A DNA stretch of 64,000 nucleotides, from NCBI GenBank assembly GCA_964460035.1, contig CAYWPG010000013.1:1-64000 (forward strand). Direction: 5' to 3'. The position numbers and the translations under genes are program-made. Source of the DNA: CAYWPG01 sp964460035. Its GTDB lineage: Bacteria > Pseudomonadota > Gammaproteobacteria > Nitrococcales > AK92. Shown here one piece after another: positions 8,267 through 16,857 of the stretch (its first letter is position 1; each line of letters starts with the position of its first letter). Below the pieces are notes generated by a model. It saw only the letters and a program-made list of their open reading frames with translations. It did not search any database and was not told the origin of the DNA.

Positions 8267-9157
8267 CTACGAGGGGAAGACGCCCGTCGACAGATAGCGG
8301 TCGCCCCGGTCGCAAACGATGCTCACGATGGTCGCGTTCTCCACCTCTGACGCAAGCTTGAGTGCGGCCGCCAGCGCGCCGCCGGAGGAGATACCGGCCA
8401 GGATTCCCTCCCGCGCAGCGAGCTGCCGGGTGGTCTCCTCGGCCTCTTCTTGGCTGACGTCTATGATCCGGTCGACACGCGACGGATCGTAGATCTTCGG
8501 CAGGTAGGCTTCGGGCCAGCGGCGAATCCCCGGGATGTTAGCCCCCTCGGCGGGCTGCACTCCTATGATCTGGATCTCGGGGTTCATGCGCTTGAGATAC
8601 TGCGACACCCCCATAATGGTGCCGGTGGTACCCATGGAACTTACGAAATGGGTTATTTCGCCATTGGTATCGCGCCAAATCTCGGGGCCGGTAGAACCAT
8701 AATGCGCCTCCGGATTGTCCGGGTTGGCGAACTGATCCAGCACCTTCCCCTTTCCTTCGGCCTCCATGGCCGCGGCCAGATCGCGCGCCGCTTCCATGCC
8801 GCCTTCGCTCACCAGCACGAGCTCGGCGCCGTATGCGCGCATGGACGCCCGTCGCTCGGCGCTCATGTTATCCGGCATGATCAGGATCATCCGGTAACCG
8901 CGAATAGCGGCGGCCATAGCCAGGGCGATGCCCGTATTGCCGCTGGTCGCCTCGATGAGCGTGTCGCCAGGCGCAATATCGCCCCGCTCCTCCGCTTGCC
9001 GAATCATGCTCAGCGCGGGCCTGTCCTTCACCGAGCCGGCGGGGTTGTTGCCCTCTAGCTTGAGTAGCACAGTGTTAGTGGAATCGGGCGGCAGCATGCG
9101 TTGCAGCCGCACCAACGGGGTATTCCCTACGAAGTCTTCAACGGTCGGATATTTCAT
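8267..9157 (-). CDS. cysM: cysteine synthase B
   Basis: CysM is a PLP enzyme that makes cysteine from O-acetylserine and sulfide or thiosulfate. The 296-residue protein has the Schiff-base lysine in AGSVKDRPAL (K44), the substrate loop TSGNTG (71-76) and the PLP-phosphate loop GTTGT. IPGIRRWPEAYLPKIYD is typical of CysM rather than CysK. It lies immediately divergent from barA, as in Pseudomonas. A 9-bp inverted repeat (8210-8218 with 8268-8276) starts at its stop codon, with a long spacer. Confidence 0.93.
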   Translation of the reverse strand: MKYPTVEDFVGNTPLVRLQRMLPPDSTNTVLLKLEGNNPAGSVKDRPALSMIRQAEERGDIAPGDTLIEATSGNTGIALAMAAAIRGYRMILIMPDNMSAERRASMRAYGAELVLVSEGGMEAARDLAAAMEAEGKGKVLDQFANPDNPEAHYGSTGPEIWRDTNGEITHFVSSMGTTGTIMGVSQYLKRMNPEIQIIGVQPAEGANIPGIRRWPEAYLPKIYDPSRVDRIIDVSQEEAEETTRQLAAREGILAGISSGGALAAALKLASEVENATIVSIVCDRGDRYLSTGVFPS

Positions 9158-9345
9158 GGCTCTATTGTAGTGCGCGCGGCAGTGCCCGCGCTATGGCTAA
9201 GGGCAGGAATCTTTCGGACAATTTACCTTGAGTCCGCGAACCGTGGCTTTGTCCCCAACAGGAGCTGTATTATGGCTTAGCAACGTGACAAGGGCGATCC
9301 GCAACAGGGATATGATGGGCACTTTGGAACAGCCGGGACGGCTGC

Positions 9346-12135
9346 ATGCTCGCGGCTAACGGCACCCGCCTGTTATGGCGGCATATTGCGGCCGGCACGC
9401 TTATCGGCACGCTGATAGCGATCGGAATCGTCGGCGCAACGGTTTATGGCCTTCGCGACAAGTTCGTCGGCGAAGGCCAGCACAGTGCCGTACGCGTTGC
9501 TCTGGAAGCACGAGACGCTCTGACCCACCCCGAACCCGGTGCGCTGCGGCGGGTCGTGCTCGGCGGGATGAGCATCAAAGCGGCTTCGCGGGTATCGATC
9601 AGCGACGCCGACGGACAGCTTCTGATCTCCCAGGAGCGCGATATCCAGCCTCCGGTAGCGACTCAAGAACCGCTGGCGGCCATTCTGGGAGAGGCGTTCG
9701 CATACCGCCTGCCCAAGCAATTCAACGCGCCGATTTACCCGTCGTTCATCGCCCGCCCCGGGCAGTTCCTGGATATCGGCGGCGGACCGGTTGGCTGGGC
9801 CACCGTCATTCTGTCTCCTGCCGAGTTCGCGCGGCAGAACCTCCCGCACCTGACGCCCATACTTGCCAGCGCCGCGGGCGCCTGCGGATTCATCGTCCTG
9901 GTCTCGGTCTTTCTGGGGCTGAGGCGCCGTCGCACCTTAGTGGCCATACACGCTGCGCTGGAGCGCATGCGCGATGGGGACCTGCAAGCCCGCGTCGGCG
10001 TGCGGCGATGGGGAACGCTGGGCCGGCTTGCCGCAGCGGTGGATGCCACGGCCAAAGCGCACTACGACGCCAAGCTTGAGCTGGAAGAGAAAGTCGAGCG
10101 CACTACCTCCGAGCTGCGGCAGACGCTGGAGGCGGTGGAGATTCAGAACGTCGAACTGGATCTCGCACGCAAACGCGCCCTGGAAGCCAGCAAGGTCAAG
10201 TCGGAGTTCCTGGCCAACATGAGCCATGAGATCCGTACGCCCATCAACGGCATTCTCGGCTTCGCGGACCTGCTAGCCCACAGCCCGCTGGACGAAGAGC
10301 AGCGCGACTATGTCAACACCATCAAGGACTCCTGCGCGAACCTGCTGACCATCGTCAACGACATACTCGACTTCTCCAAGATCGAGGCCGGCAAACTGGC
10401 CATAGACAGCGTCGCGTTCGACCTGCGCGATAGCGTGGAAGAAGTGCTGTCGCTGCTCGCGCCCACCGCCTACGGGAAAGCACTGGAGCTGGTACATCTA
10501 ATCTACACCGATGTGCCGCTCAAGCTGTACGGGGACCCGATCCGCATCCGCCAGGTGCTCACCAACCTGGTACACAACGCCATCAAGTTCACCCCGTCGG
10601 GACGTGTGGTCGTGCGCATCATGCTGGAGGACGAAACCGACACGGAGGCACTGCTTCGCGTCACCGTCACCGACACGGGGATAGGCCTGAGCAAGGAAGA
10701 CCAGGCGAAGCTTTTCACCGCGTTTGGCCAGGCCGACACCTCGATCACGCGTCGCTTCGGCGGCGCGGGCCTGGGGCTGATCATCTCTCGCAAGCTCGTC
10801 GAGCAGATGGGCGGCTCTATCGGGTTCGAAAGCGAGCCTGGGCAGGGCTCGACCTTCTGGTTCACCTTGCGCTGTCTGCGCCAACGCATCCCGCAGCAGG
10901 CTAGCGAAGATAGGCGGGAACAACCGCTGGCAGGCAAGCGCGTACTCATTTACGACGAAGACGGACTCTCTCGCCTGGCCCTCAAGCACATTATCGAAAC
11001 CTGGAACATGCGGGTCACCGAGGTCGACGACCGGCATCGTTTCATCTCCCTGGCCGGCGCCCAGTCACGCTGGGATCTGATAGTGGTCGGCCTCAACCGG
11101 GCGGATCTCAACGCCCGCACCTTCCATGGCCTGATGCCGCGGCTACGCCACATCACCATCCCCATCCTGGTCCTGGCGAGCACCGTCGATCGTAACGAGC
11201 TGCGCAGCATCTTGCAGCAAGGCGCGCGGGCCGCCCTCCCCAAGGCCTTACGCAGACAAACGCTCTACCGAGAGATCTTCCGACTTATCGACGACGGTGC
11301 GAGCGGCGGCATGGCGCGGCCGCCGGCGACCGGGCGTACCGAGCCGCCAATCAAACGCGATACTCAGGGCGGCGACATCACCGTGCTGGTCGTGGACGAC
11401 AACCAGATCAATCGCAAACTCATGTCCACTATCCTAAACCTGCACGGCGCACGCGTGCTGGAGGCCGAGGACGGCAAGGCGGCGGTGGACATCGCGCTGT
11501 CGGAGCAGGTGGATCTGATCTTCATGGACATACACATGCCCACCATGAGCGGGGAGACAGCAGCCCAAATGATCCGCTCTCAGGCGGGCGCGCGCCGGGT
11601 GCCCCGGATCGTGGCGCTCACGGCCAATGCCATGCCCGGGGAGCGCGACCGCTTGCTGAGGGCGGGAATGGACGACTGCCTGATCAAGCCCATCTCCGAG
11701 GAACAGGTTGCCGAGATTCTCGATAACTTGCGCACCGGCAAGAAAAACAAGACGACCGTGCCGAAACCGGCCTCGGGAACGGCATCGGCAACGCGCACCG
11801 TGCCTATGCCACCGCCGCGATCGCAGCCGCGCTCGGATATGCTCGATGAGCTGCGCCAGATGCTCGTGGCGGAGTTGCCCACCCACAAAAGAGCGATCCA
11901 ACAGGCCTATCGCAGCAACCGCCTTACCGAGCTGAAAGACCGCGTTCACACCCTGCACGGTGCCGCCAGTGTCTGCCGACAGCAGTCCTTGCGTACTGCC
12001 TGTGCCGATCTTGAAACAGCCCTGGCCCGAGACGATGTAGTCGCCGTACCTGCAGGAGTCACCCGGGTACTCAAGGAGATAGACGCCTTGCTGGCCGGAG
12101 AGCCGTATTCGAACTCTGCCGCACCGGCCGGCTAA
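9346..12135 (+). CDS. barA: hybrid sensor histidine kinase BarA/GacS
   Basis: A 929-residue membrane kinase that phosphorylates UvrY/GacA. Order: TM1 (about 10-35), periplasmic sensor, TM2 (about 178-200), HAMP, HisKA with H294 in MSHEIRT, an ATPase domain (NAIKFT, GGAGLGL), a pseudo-receiver in which the phospho-acceptor position reads VVGLN rather than D, a true receiver with D728 in FMDIHMP, and a C-terminal Hpt with H868 in HTLHG. This architecture and length are those of BarA/GacS. ATG 9346 is the only in-frame start; a 15-codon peptide frame with its own site overlaps it (see findings). It is monocistronic and convergent with acpS. Confidence 0.94.
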   Translation: MLAANGTRLLWRHIAAGTLIGTLIAIGIVGATVYGLRDKFVGEGQHSAVRVALEARDALTHPEPGALRRVVLGGMSIKAASRVSISDADGQLLISQERDIQPPVATQEPLAAILGEAFAYRLPKQFNAPIYPSFIARPGQFLDIGGGPVGWATVILSPAEFARQNLPHLTPILASAAGACGFIVLVSVFLGLRRRRTLVAIHAALERMRDGDLQARVGVRRWGTLGRLAAAVDATAKAHYDAKLELEEKVERTTSELRQTLEAVEIQNVELDLARKRALEASKVKSEFLANMSHEIRTPINGILGFADLLAHSPLDEEQRDYVNTIKDSCANLLTIVNDILDFSKIEAGKLAIDSVAFDLRDSVEEVLSLLAPTAYGKALELVHLIYTDVPLKLYGDPIRIRQVLTNLVHNAIKFTPSGRVVVRIMLEDETDTEALLRVTVTDTGIGLSKEDQAKLFTAFGQADTSITRRFGGAGLGLIISRKLVEQMGGSIGFESEPGQGSTFWFTLRCLRQRIPQQASEDRREQPLAGKRVLIYDEDGLSRLALKHIIETWNMRVTEVDDRHRFISLAGAQSRWDLIVVGLNRADLNARTFHGLMPRLRHITIPILVLASTVDRNELRSILQQGARAALPKALRRQTLYREIFRLIDDGASGGMARPPATGRTEPPIKRDTQGGDITVLVVDDNQINRKLMSTILNLHGARVLEAEDGKAAVDIALSEQVDLIFMDIHMPTMSGETAAQMIRSQAGARRVPRIVALTANAMPGERDRLLRAGMDDCLIKPISEEQVAEILDNLRTGKKNKTTVPKPASGTASATRTVPMPPPRSQPRSDMLDELRQMLVAELPTHKRAIQQAYRSNRLTELKDRVHTLHGAASVCRQQSLRTACADLETALARDDVVAVPAGVTRVLKEIDALLAGEPYSNSAAPAG

Positions 12136-12177
12136 ACGGCAGCGGTAAGGTTGAAGAAAGACCGGGCAGGCTGGACA

Positions 12178-12573
12178 CTAACTCGGCTTGCCGCGTCCCA
12201 GCAGTACCACGAACGCCACCGCATACCGGCGCTCGTCGCTCACGCTGAGCTGCGAGGCGTACACGCCGAGGCGCTCGCAGCAACGTGCTGCCTCGCCGTG
12301 AAAACGCAGCAGCGGCCGCCCTGCCGCATCGTGCACGGTCTCTATATCTTGCCAGCGCACGCCTTGTGCAAAACCGGTTCCTAGCGCCTTCGCCGCAGCT
12401 TCCTTGGTCGCGAAACGCTTTGCCAGATACTTCACGGAATAATCGAGATTGCGCCAGCGTTCGTACTCGTCGGCACTCAAGATGCGCTCGCCGAAGCGCA
12501 GCCCGTGACGGGCGATGGCCGCCTCGATCCGGGCGATCTCCACCAGATCGGTGCCGATACCGGCAATGCTCAC
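12178..12573 (-). CDS. acpS: holo-[acyl-carrier-protein] synthase
   Basis: AcpS transfers 4'-phosphopantetheine from CoA to acyl carrier protein. The 131-residue protein has the magnesium-binding signature GIGTDLVEIARI at the N-terminus and FATKEAAAKALGTG in the middle. The start is GTG 12573, which overlaps the pdxJ stop as GTGA and indicates translational coupling. The longer open frame reaching back into pdxJ is not supported. It is the last gene of the rnc-era-recO-pdxJ-acpS string. Confidence 0.93.
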   Translation of the reverse strand: MSIAGIGTDLVEIARIEAAIARHGLRFGERILSADEYERWRNLDYSVKYLAKRFATKEAAAKALGTGFAQGVRWQDIETVHDAAGRPLLRFHGEAARCCERLGVYASQLSVSDERRYAVAFVVLLGRGKPS

Positions 12574-13316
12574 CGCCGTGCCTCTACCATAAGCCGTTTC
12601 ATCTCGCGCACCGCTTCGGCAAGGCCGCTGAATACCGCGCGCGCGATAATACTGTGGCCAATGTTGAGCTCCGAGACTTCCGGCAGCGCCGCGATCGGCT
12701 TGACGTTGTGGTAGTGCAGGCCGTGACCGGCGTTCACGATCAAGCCGCACTGCTTGGCGTACGTAGCCGCTGCGGCGAGTCGCTGCAGCTCGGCCTCGGC
12801 CTCGGCGCCGCTTGCCTCGGCGTAATTGCCGGTGTGCAGCTCTATGACCGGTGCCCCGGCCTGGGCGGCCGCCTCGATCTGCTCCCGCTCCGGATCGATG
12901 AACAGCGACACTCGGATACCCGCGGCCGCGAGCCGCGCACAGGCCTCGGCGACCCTCGTCTGCTGGCCAGCCACATCGAGCCCGCCTTCGGTAGTCAACT
13001 CCTCGCGGCGTTCGGGCACCAAGCAGCAGTCCTGCGGCCGCACGCGCTCGGCAATCGCCAACATTTCCTCGGTAACCGCAAGCTCCAGGTTCATTCGGGT
13101 CTGTAAACGCTCGCGAAACAGCTCCACGTCGCGATCCTGGATATGTCGCCTATCCTCGCGTAAATGCAGCGTGATGAAGTCCGCCCCGGACTGTTCGGCG
13201 ATCAAGGCCGCGTACAGAGGATCCGGGTAGGTGGTTCCCCGCGCCTGCCGCAGCGTCGCCACGTGGTCTATATTCACACCGAGCTTGATTTCTTGGTACT
13301 CATTCCGGTTCGGCAT
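12570..13316 (-). CDS. pdxJ: pyridoxine 5'-phosphate synthase
   Basis: PdxJ condenses 3-amino-2-oxopropyl phosphate with deoxyxylulose phosphate to form pyridoxine phosphate. The 248-residue TIM-barrel protein shows LGVNIDHVATLRQARGT near the start, ITLHLREDRRHIQD, and NAGHGLHYHNV, all characteristic. It overlaps the 3' end of recO by 17 bases and is coupled to acpS by a 4-base overlap. Confidence 0.95.
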   Translation of the reverse strand: MPNRNEYQEIKLGVNIDHVATLRQARGTTYPDPLYAALIAEQSGADFITLHLREDRRHIQDRDVELFRERLQTRMNLELAVTEEMLAIAERVRPQDCCLVPERREELTTEGGLDVAGQQTRVAEACARLAAAGIRVSLFIDPEREQIEAAAQAGAPVIELHTGNYAEASGAEAEAELQRLAAAATYAKQCGLIVNAGHGLHYHNVKPIAALPEVSELNIGHSIIARAVFSGLAEAVREMKRLMVEARR

Positions 13317-14052
13317 GCTTGCCTCCTACACTGGAGCCGCGTCGCAGGTGTTGCGCGTACAGCTCTCGACTCTTTAGCGGGCGGTCCCCCAAGTGCAATG
13401 CCAGCGCCTGGCGCATCAGATGCTTGATTTCGCGCTGCTGACGCGGCGTCTGTAAGCGCCCTGCCGCCAACGCCCGCAGGCTGTCCCCATGCACGGGGAT
13501 GCGCACACCGCCGCTTCCCATGGCCCGGACGGGTCCAGCGTCCAGGCGATAGTCATACAACAGCTTCGGGTCGATCGCCTCGCCTTCGCTATCGCTGTCC
13601 AGCAACAGGCCGTAACCCACTTGCTCAAGCAAATCACGCTCGAAGGTGCGCAGTACGCCTGCCTCGTCCTCGCAATCGGCCAGCGCCCGCAGCGTATCCG
13701 CATAGATATCGAACAACTGTGGATGCGGGTCGTCGCGCCGCAGCAAGCGCATCAAAAGCTCGTTGAGATACAGCCCGCTGATCAGCGCACGTCCATGCAG
13801 CCACAATGGCGTACCGGCCGCCTCTACCGCGGTAAGCGTGCCCAGTTCCCCGCGGCTGTGCCAGCTCAACAGCAAGGGAGTGAACGGTTGCAGCAGCGCC
13901 CGCCGCCGCGACTTAGGACTGCGCACGCCTCGAGCCACCACAGCTGCGCGCCCCTGCACCCGCGTGAACAGCTCCAGAATTGCATGATTCTCGCCGTAGG
14001 CGCGCTGGTGCAGGACGAAGCCGGACTGTAGAACGAAGCGCTGCGTTTCCAC
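13300..14052 (-). CDS. recO: DNA repair protein RecO
   Basis: RecO anneals single strands and loads RecA with RecR. The 250-residue protein begins with an OB-fold (VLQSGFVLHQRAYGENHAILELFTR) and continues with the helical domain containing LYLNELLMRLL and FERDLLEQVGYG, as in gammaproteobacterial RecO. The zinc-finger cysteines of some RecO proteins are missing, as is usual in this class. It sits 19 bases after era and overlaps pdxJ. Confidence 0.93.
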   Translation of the reverse strand: METQRFVLQSGFVLHQRAYGENHAILELFTRVQGRAAVVARGVRSPKSRRRALLQPFTPLLLSWHSRGELGTLTAVEAAGTPLWLHGRALISGLYLNELLMRLLRRDDPHPQLFDIYADTLRALADCEDEAGVLRTFERDLLEQVGYGLLLDSDSEGEAIDPKLLYDYRLDAGPVRAMGSGGVRIPVHGDSLRALAAGRLQTPRQQREIKHLMRQALALHLGDRPLKSRELYAQHLRRGSSVGGKHAEPE

Positions 14053-14071
14053 TCAGGCCTCCGCCTGTACG

Positions 14072-14983
14072 TTACTCCTCGAAATAGCCTAGCGACTGCA
14101 GGGCTCGCTCGTCGTCCGACCAGCCTGCGCGCACCTTGACCCAGAGCTGCAGGTACACGCGACAGCCAAACAGCTTCTCCATGGCCTCGCGTGCGTTCTG
14201 TCCCATCCTTTTCAGCGCTTGCCCCTGACGGCCGATAACAATGGTCTTCTGGCCCGGCCGCTCGACCCAAATCAACGCCGCGACCCTGAGCAAGCCGCCC
14301 TCGCGCTCAAACGCCTCGACTTCCACCGTGGTGGCATAGGGCACCTCCTGCCCCAGCGTGCGCATGAGCTGTTCGCGCACAAGCTCCGCTGCCATGAAAC
14401 GGTCGCTGCGATCAGTAATCTGCTCGCGCGGGAACAGCGGGGGCGACAGCGGCAGATACTTGATCAGCACGTTCTCCAGCACATCCAGCTGCGTTCCCTT
14501 GGTGGCGGAAACAGGCACTATCTCGGCAAAATCGTGCCGCTTCGACACCTCGGCCAAATAGGGCAGCAGTCTGGCCTTATCCTTGAGCTGATCGACCTTG
14601 TTCACCGCCAGAATCACCGGTGGGCCGGCGTGCCTGATCTTCTCCAGCACGAACTCGTCGTCGTCGTTCCAGCGTAACCCTTCCACCACGAACACGATCA
14701 CATCCACATCGGCAAGCACGTTAGCTGCCGTGCGGTTAAGGTAGCGGTTCATGGCGCGCGGCGTCTTGGTGTGCAGCCCGGGAGTATCGACGTAGGCAAT
14801 CTGCGCGTCATCGCGATGGTGGACGCCGATAATGCGATGCCGCGTGGTCTGCGGGCGTTTGGAGACGATACTGATCTTCTGCCCGATGAGCCGGTTGAGC
14901 AAGGTGGACTTGCCCACATTGGGCCGGCCAACCAGCGCAACAAAACCGCAATTGAGCTGTTCGCCGTCGTAGTCCAAGCTCAT
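14072..14983 (-). CDS. era: GTPase Era
   Basis: Era is an essential GTPase that binds the 3' end of 16S rRNA during 30S maturation. The 303-residue protein has G1 GRPNVGKST, G3 DTPGLHTK, G4 NKVDQLKD, and a C-terminal KH domain (IGRQGQALKRMGQNAREAMEKL). Its start overlaps the stop of rnc by 4 bases (ATGA), the classic rnc-era coupling. Confidence 0.97.
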   Translation of the reverse strand: MSLDYDGEQLNCGFVALVGRPNVGKSTLLNRLIGQKISIVSKRPQTTRHRIIGVHHRDDAQIAYVDTPGLHTKTPRAMNRYLNRTAANVLADVDVIVFVVEGLRWNDDDEFVLEKIRHAGPPVILAVNKVDQLKDKARLLPYLAEVSKRHDFAEIVPVSATKGTQLDVLENVLIKYLPLSPPLFPREQITDRSDRFMAAELVREQLMRTLGQEVPYATTVEVEAFEREGGLLRVAALIWVERPGQKTIVIGRQGQALKRMGQNAREAMEKLFGCRVYLQLWVKVRAGWSDDERALQSLGYFEE

Positions 14984-15657
14984 GATCGCCGCAAAACCTC
15001 CAGCATGGCTTCCGCCGCGCGCTGCTCTGCCTGTCGGCGGCTGCTGCCCACCCCCTCGGTAGTGGGGCCGCCATCGAGGACTTCGCAGCGCACTCTAAAG
15101 CTCTGATCGTGGGCCTTGCCGCTGACCTCAAGCACGGTATAAGCCGGCAAGGACTGGCGCGTCGCCTGCAAATGCTCCTGCAGACGCGTCTTGGGATCCT
15201 TCAAATCGGTGACCTCGGGCAGATTGGCCAGGCGCGCGTCGTACAGCCTCAAGACAAGATTGCGCGCAGCTTCGTAACCGCCGTCCAGATACACCGCACC
15301 GAACACCGCTTCCAGCGCATCGGCCAAAATGGAATCGCGCCTGTGCCCACCGCTCTTGAGCTCGCCGCTGCCCAGGCGCAAGTAGGCCCCCAGATCGAGT
15401 TCGCGTGCCAGCTCGGCGAGGCTGCCCCTGTTCACCAGGCTGGCCCGCAGACGGCTTAGCACTCCTTCGGGATCGGCCGGTCTACGCTCGTAAAGCTCCG
15501 ATGCGATCACGAAGTTGAGAATCGCATCGCCCAAGAACTCCAGCCGCTCGTTGTTGTTGCCGTGCGCGCTGCGGTGGGTCATTGCCTCCCGCAGCAAGTC
15601 GAGATTTTTGAAGGAATATTTCAGGGCTTGTTGTAGCCGTTCGATATCGGGACTCAC
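14980..15657 (-). CDS. rnc: ribonuclease III
   Basis: RNase III cleaves double-stranded RNA, including the rRNA precursor. The 225-residue protein has the catalytic signature ERLEFLGDAILNFVIASEL (about 38-56), a second acidic cluster in ILADALEAVFGAVYLDGG, and a C-terminal double-stranded RNA-binding domain ending in SSRRQAEQRAAEAML. It overlaps DUF4845 upstream and era downstream by 4 bases each. Confidence 0.97.
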   Translation of the reverse strand: MSPDIERLQQALKYSFKNLDLLREAMTHRSAHGNNNERLEFLGDAILNFVIASELYERRPADPEGVLSRLRASLVNRGSLAELARELDLGAYLRLGSGELKSGGHRRDSILADALEAVFGAVYLDGGYEAARNLVLRLYDARLANLPEVTDLKDPKTRLQEHLQATRQSLPAYTVLEVSGKAHDQSFRVRCEVLDGGPTTEGVGSSRRQAEQRAAEAMLEVLRRS

Positions 15658-16058
15658 TGGGGAATTACCGCCTCATAACGAAAATAGGCGACACCATCGA
15701 GATTGCCTATCAGGGGGATGCGCACTTCGTAGTCGATCACTACGGAGGTACCGTCAGCCATCTCCCTGATCTCGATGTCATCCCGCCCAACGCTGCGAAC
15801 ATCGTTTATTGTAAGGCGCCGGCTCAGCGACTGGGCGATTTCCTGACGGCTTGCGCCGCGCAGCCCTGTCTCCTGCCTCAAGCTGTTCATCACCGAGCGC
15901 ACGGTCCAAGCTTCCAGATACACTGGAGCGAGGCGCCCCCCGATCACGACCACGAGTCCGAGCGCACCTACCACAAATAAAACCGACAATAGGCCGGCAC
16001 CGCGCTGGTGCGCATACGAGCGCCGTATAGAATGGCCGTCTCTAGTGAATGCGATCAC
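15654..16058 (-). CDS. DUF4845 single-span membrane protein
   Basis: A 134-residue protein with one transmembrane segment (about 20-42, GAGLLSVLFVVGALGLVVVIGG) and a periplasmic domain. It matches the DUF4845 family that sits between lepB and rnc in Pseudomonas and relatives. The role is unknown; the invariant position suggests a link to LepB or membrane protein maturation. It overlaps lepB by 17 bases and rnc by 4, so translation is coupled. Confidence 0.85.
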   Translation of the reverse strand: MIAFTRDGHSIRRSYAHQRGAGLLSVLFVVGALGLVVVIGGRLAPVYLEAWTVRSVMNSLRQETGLRGASRQEIAQSLSRRLTINDVRSVGRDDIEIREMADGTSVVIDYEVRIPLIGNLDGVAYFRYEAVIPQ

Positions 16059-16830
16059 CGATTCGGCTCCAGTTAATACGATTGCGCTCTGGATCCCAGC
16101 TCATCCAGATCATGAACGCGCGCCCTACCAAGTGCTCTTCCGAGACGAAGCCCCAATATCGACTATCGCTGCTGCGATCGCGGTTGTCACCGAGCACGAA
16201 GTAATGTCCCGGGGGAACCTCATACTCGAAGTCCAGATCCAGCGCCTGCCGGTGCTGAACGATCTGGTGAGTCACATCTCCCAAGCGCTCCTCGAACAAC
16301 ACTGCGCCAACCTCCGATTCCGGCCCCACGTAGGGCCCGATTCGCACCTGAGGCACGCGCTCTCCGTTAACGTATAGCTGTTTCGAGCGATACAGTACCC
16401 TATCGCCGGGCACCCCGACCACGCGCTTGATGTAATCCACTCGCGGGTCCACCGGGTAGCGAAACACCGCCACGTCGCCGCGTTCGGGTTCCGCAATATC
16501 GATGATCTTGGTGCGTAACGCAGGCAACCGCAGGCCATAGGCGAACTTGTTCACCAGGATGAAATCGCCGGCGAACAAGGTGGGAATCATCGAGCCCGAG
16601 GGGATCCTGAAGGGCTCGACGACAAAGGAGCGGATGACCAGTACGGCTAGAATAACCGGGAACAACGAACGAGACAGATCCAGCCACCATGGGGCCGCTG
16701 ACGGCTCGCCTTCCCCCTGTGACGCTGTCGAAGCGGCCTTCGCCTTGCGCCGGCGTAGTTTGTCCCAGACCCAGATGCTGCCGGTAAGCAAGGTCAACGC
16801 GACCAGCAAGGTTTCAAAGTCGAATCCCAT
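16042..16830 (-). CDS. lepB: signal peptidase I
   Basis: LepB removes Sec and Tat signal peptides at the outer face of the inner membrane. The 262-residue protein has two N-terminal membrane segments (about 5-23 and 52-70), the catalytic serine S80 in PSGSMIPTL, the general-base lysine K135 in YIKRVVGVPGD, and the box E motif GDNRDRSSDSRYWG. It lies 27 bases after lepA, as in most gammaproteobacteria. Confidence 0.96.
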   Translation of the reverse strand: MGFDFETLLVALTLLTGSIWVWDKLRRRKAKAASTASQGEGEPSAAPWWLDLSRSLFPVILAVLVIRSFVVEPFRIPSGSMIPTLFAGDFILVNKFAYGLRLPALRTKIIDIAEPERGDVAVFRYPVDPRVDYIKRVVGVPGDRVLYRSKQLYVNGERVPQVRIGPYVGPESEVGAVLFEERLGDVTHQIVQHRQALDLDFEYEVPPGHYFVLGDNRDRSSDSRYWGFVSEEHLVGRAFMIWMSWDPERNRINWSRIGDRIH

Positions 16831-16857
16831 GTGTGTATCCGTACCGTCTTGTTCGTT

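Noticed and set aside
9312..9342. alternative upstream start for barA
   Set aside because: ATG 9312 and 9315 are out of frame, and an in-frame TGA at 9313-9315 closes the barA frame.
10900..11300. novel defective receiver domain in BarA
   Set aside because: A non-phosphorylatable receiver-like segment between the kinase core and the true receiver is a usual feature of this family.
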